A stretch of DNA of 33,817 nucleotides, taken from contig JANQIO010000014.1 of the NCBI GenBank assembly GCA_028282105.1, positions 1 to 33,817 of the forward strand, read 5' to 3'. Below the pieces are notes generated by a model. That model searched no databases. It was not told where the DNA came from and saw only the letters and a program-made list of their open reading frames with translations. Source of the stretch: Halieaceae bacterium. GTDB lineage: Bacteria; Pseudomonadota; Gammaproteobacteria; Pseudomonadales; Halieaceae. Position 1 is the first letter of the stretch, and every line of letters starts with the position of its first letter. Below are positions 16,399 through 24,397 of this stretch, piece by piece. The position numbers were made by a program, and so were the translations under genes.

Positions 16399-16793
16399 AC
16401 CTGGCGCGGTAGCTCGTCGGCGAGCTCCAGCCAGGGCACGTGGGCGTCGTAATAGACATGCATTTCCGGCTGGCGATCGATTTCTCCCTGGATGTTGCTC
16501 AGGCAGATATGCAGCTCGCCGGGCCAGCGTTCGCTGCGGAACAGGAAGCTGGAGCCGCACTGGCCGCAGAAGCCGCGCTGGCCCTGCGGCGACGAGGCAA
16601 ACCAGGTGACCTTGTTTTCACCCACGGTGAACTCTACGTCCTGCTCGCGAAAACCGACAAAGGTCACCACCCCGGCGCCATGAAAGCGCTGGCACTGGGT
16701 GCAGTGGCAGTGCGCGCACCAGAGGCTGGGCAGGCGGGCTTCAAAACGGATGGCGCCGCACAGGCAGCCACCGGAGACAGTGCTATCGGGCAT
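16395..16793 (-). CDS. GFA-family zinc-binding protein (glutathione-dependent formaldehyde-activating-like)
   Basis: This 132-aa GFA/CENP-V-type protein has a full set of Cys ligands: GGCLCG (C10, C12), CAHCHCTQC (C26, C29, C31, C34) and FCGQCGSS (C76, C79). They are expected to bind two zinc ions. The namesake enzyme condenses formaldehyde with glutathione, but many GFA proteins have no proven activity. It is coupled to the EamA transporter by a 4-nt overlap, suggesting a shared role in handling a small reactive or sulfur compound; that is an inference. Confidence 0.9.
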   Translation of the reverse strand: MPDSTVSGGCLCGAIRFEARLPSLWCAHCHCTQCQRFHGAGVVTFVGFREQDVEFTVGENKVTWFASSPQGQRGFCGQCGSSFLFRSERWPGELHICLSNIQGEIDRQPEMHVYYDAHVPWLELADELPRQV

Positions 16794-16861
16794 TACCGCT
16801 CCCGGGAAAACGAGGCCAGAGGGCTAGTAGCCTAGGCCAAATCCACCGGGAGTCAATGAAC

Positions 16862-17725
16862 TCAGGCGTTTATGAACTCGCCGGCGTACCAATTGAGCTG
16901 CTGCAGCTTGGTGTCCAGGTCATGGTCCGGCTCCGACTCGTAGACATTGCGGAAGGCAATGATCACGTCGGTAACGCCGATATCCTCCAACGCCTCGATG
17001 CCCTCGCGGGTAAAGGCATCCTGGCCCGTGGTGAACACCCGGAAGGGCCTGTCGGCGGTGCCGAACTGTTCTCGGTACTGGTTGATTTTGCCCACGTACT
17101 CGCGCAGCTCGGCCAGTGAAGCGCCGGCGCACATCCAGCCGTCGTTGCGGGCCGCACGCTTCAGCGCCACATCCGCATGGCCGCCCACCAGGATGGGGGT
17201 GGGCTGGCTGGGCACCGGGTTCATCTTGGCAGCGGGCATGTCGTGCAGTTCACCCTGATAGCCGAAGTAGTCGCCGGACTCCAGGCCGCGGAGGATATCG
17301 ATCTGCTCATCGATGCGCTTGCCGCGTTTCTCGAAAGGCACCTGGGCGACGGCGAAATCCTCGGCCCAGGGGCTGATCCCCACCCCGAAGTCAAAGCGGT
17401 TGCCGCTCATCACGTTGATGCTCTGCACCTGCTTGGCAACGATGGCGGCCTGGCGAATGGCCAGCTTGTAGACAAAGGTGGCGAAGCGGATCTTCTCGGT
17501 GACGGCGGCCATCGCCGTGACGCCAATCAGCGACTCGATAAAAGGCTCGGTTTCCAGGAAGTGGCGGCTGCCATCCACGTTGTAGGGGTAGGTGGACGAA
17601 CACTCCTGGGGGTAACAGATGCTGTCGGGCGTGGTGATGCCGTCGAAGCCGGCGGCCTCCGCCGCCTGCGCCAGGGGCAGGTAGTGGCTCGAATCACACA
17701 TGCCAATCTGGTAACTGAAGCGCAT
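16862..17725 (-). CDS. LLM-class flavin-dependent oxidoreductase (F420-type)
   Basis: This 287-aa bacterial-luciferase-like TIM-barrel oxidoreductase begins MRFSYQIGMCDSSHYLPLAQ and shows the family segments GVTAMAAVTEKIRFATFVY, NRFDFGVGISPWAEDF and PTPILVGGHADVALKRAARN. This branch is usually annotated as F420-dependent, but FMN use is equally possible here. The ATG at 17725 has GAGG 8 nt upstream; the frame's longer form would need a TTG. It lies upstream of the GFA/EamA pair on the same strand with a 68-bp gap. The substrate is unknown. Confidence 0.88.
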   Translation of the reverse strand: MRFSYQIGMCDSSHYLPLAQAAEAAGFDGITTPDSICYPQECSSTYPYNVDGSRHFLETEPFIESLIGVTAMAAVTEKIRFATFVYKLAIRQAAIVAKQVQSINVMSGNRFDFGVGISPWAEDFAVAQVPFEKRGKRIDEQIDILRGLESGDYFGYQGELHDMPAAKMNPVPSQPTPILVGGHADVALKRAARNDGWMCAGASLAELREYVGKINQYREQFGTADRPFRVFTTGQDAFTREGIEALEDIGVTDVIIAFRNVYESEPDHDLDTKLQQLNWYAGEFINA

Positions 17726-18026
17726 GGGGGGGAACCTCGTCAAATGCAGGAAAACAACTCTATCGCTGCGGCATGCCGCATGCCATGAATGCCCGCGCGA
17801 CCACCACCCTGGAACAACTATTTAGGCCAACATAAGGGGTCAGAGCCCTTTTAGAAAAAGGGGTCAGAGCCCTTTTTGTGCCAGCGCTGAAGTGCGCGAA
17901 CGCGAGGAGCACTAATTGGAGCCAATACTCAAGCCGGCAATCAGCCTTTGTGGCGGTGCTAACTAGCTTGGACGGTTTATTCATAGCGGTGCCAGAGCCG
18001 CGCCGGAAAAAGGGCTCTGACCCCTT
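17726..18026. other. Intergenic region between LLM oxidoreductase and ABC ATPase
   Basis: About 300 bp without a supported gene. It carries the REP-like cluster (17834-18028) and the promoter of the LLM gene. A minus-strand frame at 17760-17984 is made partly of the repeat and has no family character. Confidence 0.6.
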
Positions 18027-18028
18027 TT
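17834..18028. repeat. Cluster of three REP-like repeats (two direct, one inverted)
   Basis: Copies with core GGGGTCAGAGCCC lie at 17834-17852 and 17855-17877 on the plus strand, separated by 2 nt, and an inverted copy lies at 18007-18028. The outer copies thus form a long hairpin around ~130 bp of unique DNA. The inverted copy covers the TAA stop of the ABC ATPase gene, just as the other cluster starts on the patatin stop. Confidence 0.9.
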
Positions 18029-18794
18029 AGCGGTAGCGGACCCAGAGGCCGTCGGGCTCTTCGACGACGTCGATGCGTACGCTGTAGGCGGCGGCGAGGG
18101 CAGGGTCTGCAAGCACTTCCCGCGGCGCGCCTTCGCAGACTCGCCGGCCGCAGTCGAGGGCCACCAGGCGGTCGCAGAAGCGCGCCGCCAGGTTGAGGTC
18201 GTGCAGCACCACCAGCACGCCGCCACCGCCGGCAGCATGGGCGCGCAGGGTTGCCATCACCTGGAGCTGGTGAAAGGGATCCAGCGAGGCCACCGGTTCA
18301 TCCGCCAGGATAAAACACGGTTCGGTGGCGAACACCCGGGCCAGCATCACCCGGGCGCGTTCCCCGCCCGACAGGGTGGTGACAATGCGACCGCGCAGGC
18401 GCTCGGCATCGGTGGCAGCGATGGCATTATCCACCGCCTGCCGGTCGGCCTCCGCCAGGGATTGCCACCAGGCCCGGTGCGGAATGCGGCCCAGTTCCAC
18501 CACCCGCTCTACCTGCAGCGGCCAGTGGGCCGGTGCGCCCTGGGGCAGGTAGGCCAGCAATCGGGCCCGCTCAGCGGTGGAGAGATCCTGTAACTCACCT
18601 TCACCCAGCAACACGCGACCGGCGTCCGGCGGCTGCAGACCCGACAGAATGCGCAGCAAGGTGGTTTTACCGGCGCCGTTGGGACCAATCAGGCCGACAA
18701 TTTCGCCGCGCGCCAGGGCCAGCGAAACATCCCGCAACACCGGCACATCCCGGTAGCGGAAATCGATCTGCTCGGCCCGCAGCTCGCTTACCAT
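18027..18794 (-). CDS. ABC transporter ATP-binding protein, BtuD/FecE/HmuV type
   Basis: This 255-aa ATPase drives import of a metal chelate (vitamin B12, heme or siderophore). Walker A GPNGAGKT is at 37-44, the Q-loop Gln at 85, signature LSGGE at 141-145, Walker B FILADE at 161-166 and the switch His at 198. The start ATG at 18794 overlaps the permease stop by 7 nt. It is the last gene of the xseB-ispA-GGDEF-importer series. The stop codon sits in a REP-like repeat. Which chelate is carried cannot be read from this subunit. Confidence 0.92.
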   Translation of the reverse strand: MVSELRAEQIDFRYRDVPVLRDVSLALARGEIVGLIGPNGAGKTTLLRILSGLQPPDAGRVLLGEGELQDLSTAERARLLAYLPQGAPAHWPLQVERVVELGRIPHRAWWQSLAEADRQAVDNAIAATDAERLRGRIVTTLSGGERARVMLARVFATEPCFILADEPVASLDPFHQLQVMATLRAHAAGGGGVLVVLHDLNLAARFCDRLVALDCGRRVCEGAPREVLADPALAAAYSVRIDVVEEPDGLWVRYR

Positions 18795-19759
18795 TCGCTG
18801 CTCCGGGTGCGCATGATGATGTAGAGGAAAAACGGCCCGCCAATCAGTGCGGTAATCACGCCGAGCTTGAGCTCCACGCGACCGGAAATGGACTGCACCA
18901 GCATATCCGCCAGCACCAGCAGGATGGCGCCACCCAGGGCCGACACCCACAGCAGGCGGCGGGGCTCGTGGCCCACCAGCGGCCGCAACAGGTGCGGCAC
19001 CACCAGGCCCACAAAACCGATGTTGCCGCTGACAGACACCGCGGCGCCGACGCTGGCGGCGACACCGCCCACCACAATCCAGCGCCAGCGCCGGGGATCA
19101 AAACCCAGGGTGGTGGCGGTTTCCTCGCCCAGGCTCAAGGCATCCAGGTAGCGCCCCGAGGTGAGTACCGCGAGGCTGCCGGCCAGCATAAAGGGCGCGG
19201 CAATATAGACATCCTGCAGGCTGCGGTTGGCAAAGGAGCCCAGCAGCCAGTAGACGATTTCGCTCATGGCAAAAGGGTTGGCGGCCACATTGAGTACCAG
19301 GGAAATCAGCGCCCCAACGAAGGCGTTGACCGCCATGCCCGCCAGGATCAGGCTGAACAGGCTGGACTGATTCCCGGACAGCAAATACACCAGTAACACT
19401 GAGAGGCCGGCACCGACCATGCCTCCCAGCGGCAGCGCAAACCAGGCCACCGCCGCCAGGCCGGAGTACAACACCACCACCGCCCCCAGCGCCGCGCAGG
19501 CGCTGACACCGACAATGCCGGGGTCCGCCAGCGGGTTGCGCAGCAGCCCCTGCAGCGCTGCCCCGGACAAACCCAGCACCGCGCCCACCAGCACGGCCAG
19601 CAATACCCGCGGCAGGCGAATCTCCCACAGCACCGTGTAGCGCCAGCTCTCCTCGCCCGCCGCCAGCGGGTTGAGCCAGACCTCACCGTAGGCCAGGGCA
19701 AACAGCGACACCGCCACCAGCAGCGTCAACAGTAGCCCCAAAACCCAGGTGCTTCTCAC
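18788..19759 (-). CDS. FecCD/BtuC-family ABC transporter permease
   Basis: This 323-aa inner-membrane permease has about ten hydrophobic helices. Family signatures are LPRVLLAVLVGAVLGLSGAA with LLRNPLADPGIVG, and the C-terminal GNIGFVGLVVPHLLRPLVGH, the cytoplasmic coupling-helix region that contacts the ATPase. It starts with GTG, overlapping the TGA of the binding-protein gene (GTGA, 19756-19759), and its stop overlaps the ATPase start, so all three importer subunits are translationally coupled. Confidence 0.93.
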   Translation of the reverse strand: MRSTWVLGLLLTLLVAVSLFALAYGEVWLNPLAAGEESWRYTVLWEIRLPRVLLAVLVGAVLGLSGAALQGLLRNPLADPGIVGVSACAALGAVVVLYSGLAAVAWFALPLGGMVGAGLSVLLVYLLSGNQSSLFSLILAGMAVNAFVGALISLVLNVAANPFAMSEIVYWLLGSFANRSLQDVYIAAPFMLAGSLAVLTSGRYLDALSLGEETATTLGFDPRRWRWIVVGGVAASVGAAVSVSGNIGFVGLVVPHLLRPLVGHEPRRLLWVSALGGAILLVLADMLVQSISGRVELKLGVITALIGGPFFLYIIMRTRSSEW

Positions 19760-20607
19760 GGCAGCCCCAGCCGTAACGCCAGCAGCCGTTCCGCCGCCTC
19801 GGCCGATGTCGGACCCACACAGGCCATCAAACTGGGGGGCAGGTTCATCACCTGGCCGGCTTCAAACTGGCGCAACAGGGCCGGGTGGCGCATGGCCTGG
19901 TGGGCAATGGAATTGGTATCCAGCGACAGGTCGTCGAGTATCAGTACATCCGGCTGGGCCATCACCAGGGCTTCCAGCGAGAGGGTGCCATAGCTGACGA
20001 TGTCGAGCTCGGCCGCCAGGTTGCGTATGTCGGCCAGCGTCAGCAGGTCATCCATCAGGGTATCGCGGCCGGGGCTCACACCCTGGGGCCCGTACACGGC
20101 CGCCAGCGGTGCTGCACCGGCAGCCTGGCGGGCGCGGGCGGATACCAGCGCCAGGCGCCGGTCGATCTGGCCCGCCAGCGCTGCTGCCCGGGCTGGCTCG
20201 CCCACCAGCTCACCGAAGGAGAGGATGTACTCGCGCATACCCGAAAGGGTGAGCGGCACATCCAGCACCGCCACCCGGTGATTCATGCGCCGCAGCAGTT
20301 CCACCACCTTCACATCACTGAATTGCCCGGCCAACACCAGGTCGGGCTGCTGCGGCACAATTTCCTCGGCGAGGCTGCGGTTGAGGGGTATATCGCCGAC
20401 CTGGTCCGCCAGGTAGCTCATGTCCGGGTCCGCCGCCCAGTAGGTGAGCGAGACAATGCGCTCCCGGGGCACCAACTCCAGTAACAGCAGGTCAGTACAC
20501 AGATTCAGGGAAGCGATGCGCCGCGGCTTGATGCCCTGCTGGGCAGTTGCACCCGCTGTCAGGCCCAGGAGAAGACAGCAGGCCATCAGGCCGGAAAGGA
20601 AACGCAT
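19756..20607 (-). CDS. Periplasmic metal-chelate-binding protein (BtuF/FecB type)
   Basis: This 283-aa secreted solute-binding protein has a signal peptide at 1-22 (cleavage near ATA-QQ). The two-lobed class III fold is shown by RRIASLNLCTDLLLLEL at the start, EEIVPQQPDLVLAGQFSD in lobe one and LSLEALVMAQPDVLILDD in lobe two. It should deliver cobalamin or an iron chelate to the adjoining BtuC/BtuD-type subunits. No TonB-dependent receptor or riboswitch is seen nearby to settle the ligand. It starts 20 nt after the GGDEF gene ends, so it is probably in the same transcript. The start at 20607 is favoured by the signal peptide. Confidence 0.88.
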   Translation of the reverse strand: MRFLSGLMACCLLLGLTAGATAQQGIKPRRIASLNLCTDLLLLELVPRERIVSLTYWAADPDMSYLADQVGDIPLNRSLAEEIVPQQPDLVLAGQFSDVKVVELLRRMNHRVAVLDVPLTLSGMREYILSFGELVGEPARAAALAGQIDRRLALVSARARQAAGAAPLAAVYGPQGVSPGRDTLMDDLLTLADIRNLAAELDIVSYGTLSLEALVMAQPDVLILDDLSLDTNSIAHQAMRHPALLRQFEAGQVMNLPPSLMACVGPTSAEAAERLLALRLGLP

Positions 20608-20627
20608 CACCAGGTCTGGAAACTGCC

Positions 20628-22130
20628 TCAGGCGACCTTCACACAGTTGCGACCGGCCTGCTTGGCGCGGTACAGGGCTCCGTCGGCTGCCTTCAGCAAT
20701 TCCACCGGTGACTTGCGGGTGGAGGCGATAAAGCTGGCCACGCCAGTGCTGGCGGTAACGATGCGGTCGCCATTGGCGTATTCGTGGGGGATGTTGAGGG
20801 CTTCGATATTGCGACGGATATTGTCGGCCAGGGCCTGGGCCCCTTTGGCGTCGGTATCCGGCAGCACACAGACAAACTCCTCGCCGCCGTAGCGGCCGGC
20901 GAAGTCCGCGCCCCGGCGCATGGTGGCCTGGATGGTAAGCGCCACCTGGCGAATGCACTCATCGCCGGCATCATGGCCGTAGCCATCGTTGTAGGCCTTG
21001 AAGTTGTCGATATCGATCATCAACAGGCTCAGCGGGTCGCCGGAGCGAATGGCCCGCAGCCACTCGATTTCCAGGGTGCGGTCGAACTCGCGGCGGTTGG
21101 GAATCTCGGTCAGGCCATCGATGCGAGCCAGCTTGCCGAGCATCTCCGCCGATTGCTTGTAGCGAGCCAGGCCGCGGGTGCGGGCCAGCCACACCACCGG
21201 GTCCTGCTCACCGTGCATATAGTCCAGCGCCCCGAGGCTCAGCGCCTCGACTTCCTGGCGGGCATCGGCCTTCTGGTTGTAGACCACGATGGGGATATGC
21301 TGGGTAACCTCCAGGGCACGCAGCCGCAGGCACAGGGGTTTGTGGCGCTCGTCGGCGCCGTCCAGCATCACCAGGTCGGCCTCGGCGGCCTCCAGGGCCA
21401 GCAGCTCCAGGTCATCGGAGTAGTCCGACTGGCGCAGGATGAACTCGCTCTGGTCAGTGTTGAAAGCCGGCTGCACCAGGCTGACGTTGCTGCCGATGAC
21501 CAGGATGCAGCGGCGGTGCTGGATCTCGCAGGTGGCGCCCAGCATCACGTCGTCGTCCACCTGGCCCTGCAGAAACGGCATCAGCCGGGGGATGGCCGGG
21601 AAGCCCAGCATCCTGCCGCCGAAGCCGTTTTCCATGGAGGGTACCCGGCGGTCGAATTCGCCCTTCTCCCAGAGCTGCTGCCAGGCGGAGGTGAGCTTCT
21701 GCTCGTCGTCTCCCGGCGCGGCCACGTCGAGGCCTGCCTGCTGCGCCAGGCGCTGCAATACCTCGAGGTCAGAAATGTCTTCGCCATCGCGCCACAGGGC
21801 GCGGTAAACCAGGGTGCGGAACTGCGGCAACGCGGGGGCGCCGGCCAGCTCAGCGGCGGCGAGAAACAAATTGGCCAGCTTGGTGTTGGGCCGTGCCGGC
21901 GGGGTGATGATCTGCACTTCCGGGGCGCGCTTGCGCACCGAGGCCACCTCGGCGGTGAGCTGGGTTTGCTCCTGGAAGCTGGGCGCGTTGGCGTCTACGA
22001 AGGGCAGGTGCTGCACCGCCATCCAGCGAATTTCAAAATCACGGGCATAGACCTGCAGCCGCTCGGAGAGCGCGTAGCAGAAAGGACAGTTGAAATCCCC
22101 GTAGACCGTAATTATTGGTTTTCTCGGCAT
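20628..22130 (-). CDS. DsbA/FrnE-like thioredoxin-fold - receiver-like - GGDEF diguanylate cyclase fusion
   Basis: This 500-aa cytoplasmic protein has three parts. Residues 1-~190 are a DsbA/2-hydroxychromene-2-carboxylate isomerase-like thioredoxin fold with active-site motif CPFC (15-18) after ITVYGDFN and a cis-Pro-region segment FPAIPRL (177-183). Residues ~207-325 resemble a response-regulator receiver: ILVIGSN replaces the usual acidic pair, D257 (VMLDGAD) sits at the phosphoacceptor position and K287 near the conserved Lys. Residues ~335-500 are an intact GGDEF domain with GGEEF (415-419), D373/D375/N381 and an inhibitory I-site R406-x-x-D409. It should make c-di-GMP, possibly under thiol-redox control. 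It is between ispA (20-bp gap) and the chelate importer. The ATG at 22130 has no clear Shine-Dalgarno. Confidence 0.88.
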   Translation of the reverse strand: MPRKPIITVYGDFNCPFCYALSERLQVYARDFEIRWMAVQHLPFVDANAPSFQEQTQLTAEVASVRKRAPEVQIITPPARPNTKLANLFLAAAELAGAPALPQFRTLVYRALWRDGEDISDLEVLQRLAQQAGLDVAAPGDDEQKLTSAWQQLWEKGEFDRRVPSMENGFGGRMLGFPAIPRLMPFLQGQVDDDVMLGATCEIQHRRCILVIGSNVSLVQPAFNTDQSEFILRQSDYSDDLELLALEAAEADLVMLDGADERHKPLCLRLRALEVTQHIPIVVYNQKADARQEVEALSLGALDYMHGEQDPVVWLARTRGLARYKQSAEMLGKLARIDGLTEIPNRREFDRTLEIEWLRAIRSGDPLSLLMIDIDNFKAYNDGYGHDAGDECIRQVALTIQATMRRGADFAGRYGGEEFVCVLPDTDAKGAQALADNIRRNIEALNIPHEYANGDRIVTASTGVASFIASTRKSPVELLKAADGALYRAKQAGRNCVKVA

Positions 22131-22150
22131 CGTGACAGTGTAGACCAAGT

Positions 22151-23086
22151 TCAGCGCAGCCGGTGAACGATGAAATCGGCGATCTCCCGCAACAACGCGG
22201 CGCTGCCTCCAAAGGGTTGCAGGGCGGCCTGGGCGTCAGCCAGCAGAGCCTCGGCCTTGTCGCGGGCGGCGTCCAATCCCAGGGTGCTGACATAGGTGGG
22301 CTTGTGCAGGGCCTCATCGGCGCCGGCGCGCTTGCCGAGGGTTTCGCTGTCGCTGGTGGCGTCGAGGATGTCGTCACAGACCTGGAACGCCAGGCCGATG
22401 GCGTCGGCATAATCGTCCAGGGCCGCCTGCTGCTCCTCACTGGCGCCGGCGGCCAGGGCACCCAGCGCCACGCTGGCCCGAATCAGCGCCCCGGTTTTCA
22501 GGGCGTGCATGGTTTCCAGGTGATCGGCGGTAATGGCCTGGTCCACGGCGCCGATATCGATGGCCTGCCCGCCCACCATGCCGCGCAGGCCGGCTGCCGC
22601 CGACAGGCTGCGCACCATCTCCAGGCGCACCGCGGCGGGAACATCCGGGGCATCTGTTAGCAGTTCCAGGGCGCGGGCCTGCAGGCCGTCCCCCACCAGG
22701 ATGGCGGTGGCCTCATCGAAGGCGATATGACAGGTGGGCTGGCCGCGGCGCAGGTCGTCATCGTCCATGGCCGGCAAGTCGTCGTGCACCAGGGAGTAGG
22801 CGTGCACCATTTCCGCGGCGCAGGCGACGTAGTCGAGCCCGGAAACGCTGCCTTCGTCGGCATCGAGCGCAGCGGCGTCGACGGCGGCGGCAGCGGCATA
22901 GACGAGCAGGGGCCGCACCCGCTTGCCGCCGCGGGTCAGGGCGTAGGCCGAGGCCTCAAACAGCCGCACCAGGTGCGGGCCGGCATCGGCGGCGAACTCA
23001 CTGTTGCCGTGGCCCAGCAGGCCGACCAGGGCGTCGTTGCAGCGTACCTGCAATCGCGCCAGTGCCGGGGAGGGTTCCGCGCTCAT
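22151..23086 (-). CDS. ispA: Polyprenyl (farnesyl/geranyl) diphosphate synthase
   Basis: This 311-aa trans-isoprenyl diphosphate synthase makes farnesyl diphosphate from DMAPP and IPP for quinone, undecaprenyl and hopanoid/carotenoid synthesis. The first Asp-rich motif is in [17 protein letters not shown] and the second in [17 protein letters not shown] and LKTGALI are also typical. The start ATG at 23086 overlaps the xseB stop as ATGA. The usual proteobacterial order is xseB-ispA-dxs; here a diguanylate cyclase follows and dxs lies 4 kb away on the same strand. Confidence 0.95.
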   Translation of the reverse strand: MSAEPSPALARLQVRCNDALVGLLGHGNSEFAADAGPHLVRLFEASAYALTRGGKRVRPLLVYAAAAAVDAAALDADEGSVSGLDYVACAAEMVHAYSLVHDDLPAMDDDDLRRGQPTCHIAFDEATAILVGDGLQARALELLTDAPDVPAAVRLEMVRSLSAAAGLRGMVGGQAIDIGAVDQAITADHLETMHALKTGALIRASVALGALAAGASEEQQAALDDYADAIGLAFQVCDDILDATSDSETLGKRAGADEALHKPTYVSTLGLDAARDKAEALLADAQAALQPFGGSAALLREIADFIVHRLR

Positions 23087-23340
23087 GCCTCGCCCGCTTC
23101 GTCCTCGAATTCTTCCGGGTCCAGCGGCTCCGACACCAGCTCGCCGCCCTGCTGCATCAGCACCTCGACCTTCTGCTCGGCATCCTTGAGGGCCTGCTGG
23201 CAATCGCGGGTGAGCTTCATGCCGGCCTCGAAGGCCTTGAGGGATTCCTCCAGGGTCAGCTCGCCCTCTTCCATCTGGTCGACCAGGGCTTCCAACTCTG
23301 AGAGGGATGCCTCGAAATCAATTTTTTTGGCTCGGGCCAT
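23083..23340 (-). CDS. xseB: Exodeoxyribonuclease VII small subunit
   Basis: This 85-aa helical protein begins [20 protein letters not shown] and contains the family segment [20 protein letters not shown]. It binds the XseA large subunit to form exonuclease VII, which degrades single-stranded DNA in both directions. An acidic tail (ESEEF-like, residues ~70-85) follows. It is the first gene of a minus-strand operon with ispA, and is divergent from galE across a 40-bp gap. Confidence 0.95.
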   Translation of the reverse strand: MARAKKIDFEASLSELEALVDQMEEGELTLEESLKAFEAGMKLTRDCQQALKDAEQKVEVLMQQGGELVSEPLDPEEFEDEAGEA

Positions 23341-23380
23341 GCGCTAGACTCGGTTCGCGTTAACGCAGGGATTGTAGCAG
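23341..23380. promoter_or_regulatory. 40-bp divergent xseB/galE intergenic region with perfect palindrome
   Basis: Both genes start within 40 bp of each other. The gap contains the perfect 10-bp palindrome GCGTTAACGC (23357-23366). GCAGGGA ahead of the galE TTG start is its probable ribosome-binding site. With so little space the promoters must overlap or extend into the genes. Confidence 0.5.
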
Positions 23381-24397
23381 TTGAAGACTATCTTGGTTAC
23401 GGGCGGCGCGGGCTATATCGGCTCGCATACCTGTGTCGAGCTTCTCGAGGCGGGCTTCGCCGTGGTGGTGGTCGACAACCTGGACAACGGCTGCGAGGAA
23501 GCACTTAACCGCGTCGAGCGAATCAGCCATCGGGACCTGATGTTTGAACACGCCGACGTGCGCGACAAGGACAGCCTGGACCGGGTGTTCCGGGATTTCC
23601 CCATCGACGCGGTGGTGCACTTTGCCGGCCTCAAATCCGTCGCCGAATCGGTCAGCAACCCCGACCTCTACTACGACGTTAACCTGGGCGGCACCATCGC
23701 GCTGTGTGAAGTGATGGAAAGCCACGGCGTCACCGATATCGTGTTCAGCTCCTCCGCCACGGTGTACGGCATCTCCAGCAGCGAGCCCATTCCCGAATAC
23801 GCGGAAACCCAGCCGGCCCAGCCCTACGGCAAGACCAAGCTGGCCGCCGAGCAGCACCTGCAGACACTGTGCGAGGCGGATGAGCGCTGGAACGCCGTGT
23901 GCCTGCGCTATTTCAACCCGGTGGGCGCCCACCCCAGCGGCCTGATCGGTGAAGACCCCAAGGGCATACCCAACAACCTGGCGCCCTACCTCACCCAGGT
24001 GGCCGCCGGCTTCCGCGACAAGTTAATGGTGTTCGGCGACGACTACCCCACCCACGACGGCACCGGGGTGCGCGACTACATCCACGTGGTGGACCTGGCC
24101 CGCGGCCATGTTCAGGCGCTGGAGTTCCTGGCGGACCAGCGCGGCTTCATGCCGCTCAACCTGGGAACCGGCCGCCCCTACTCGGTACTGGAAGTGCACG
24201 CTGCCTTCGAGCGGGCAGTGGGCGAGAAGCTCCCCTATGTGATTGCCCCCCGCCGCGACGGCGACATCGCCATCTACTTCGCCGACACCGCCAAGGCGGA
24301 AATGGAGTTGGGCTGGACCGCCCACTACGACATGGACGACATGGCGCGGGATGCCTGGAACTGGCAGTCGAAGAACCCGGAAGGCTACAAGAGCTAG
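23381..24397 (+). CDS. galE: UDP-glucose 4-epimerase
   Basis: This 338-aa extended-SDR enzyme interconverts UDP-glucose and UDP-galactose for polysaccharide synthesis. TGGAGYIGSH (7-16) binds NAD; Y149-x-x-x-K153 (PYGKTK) with S124/S125 are catalytic, and LRYFNPVGAH and RDYIHVVDLA are typical GalE segments. The start is TTG at 23381: an in-frame TAG two codons upstream leaves no other start, and homology begins exactly there. Its TAG stop lies in CTAG (24394-24397), shared as a stop with the convergent DUF2442 gene. Confidence 0.95.
   Translation: MKTILVTGGAGYIGSHTCVELLEAGFAVVVVDNLDNGCEEALNRVERISHRDLMFEHADVRDKDSLDRVFRDFPIDAVVHFAGLKSVAESVSNPDLYYDVNLGGTIALCEVMESHGVTDIVFSSSATVYGISSSEPIPEYAETQPAQPYGKTKLAAEQHLQTLCEADERWNAVCLRYFNPVGAHPSGLIGEDPKGIPNNLAPYLTQVAAGFRDKLMVFGDDYPTHDGTGVRDYIHVVDLARGHVQALEFLADQRGFMPLNLGTGRPYSVLEVHAAFERAVGEKLPYVIAPRRDGDIAIYFADTAKAEMELGWTAHYDMDDMARDAWNWQSKNPEGYKS

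Noticed and set aside
17760-17984. A minus-strand 74-aa frame upstream of the LLM gene
   Set aside because: Part of it is translation of the REP-like repeats; no ribosome-binding site or family features.
19756-20607. Naming the importer BtuFCD (vitamin B12)
   Set aside because: The same family carries heme and siderophores, and no cobalamin riboswitch, TonB receptor or cobalamin gene is visible to decide.
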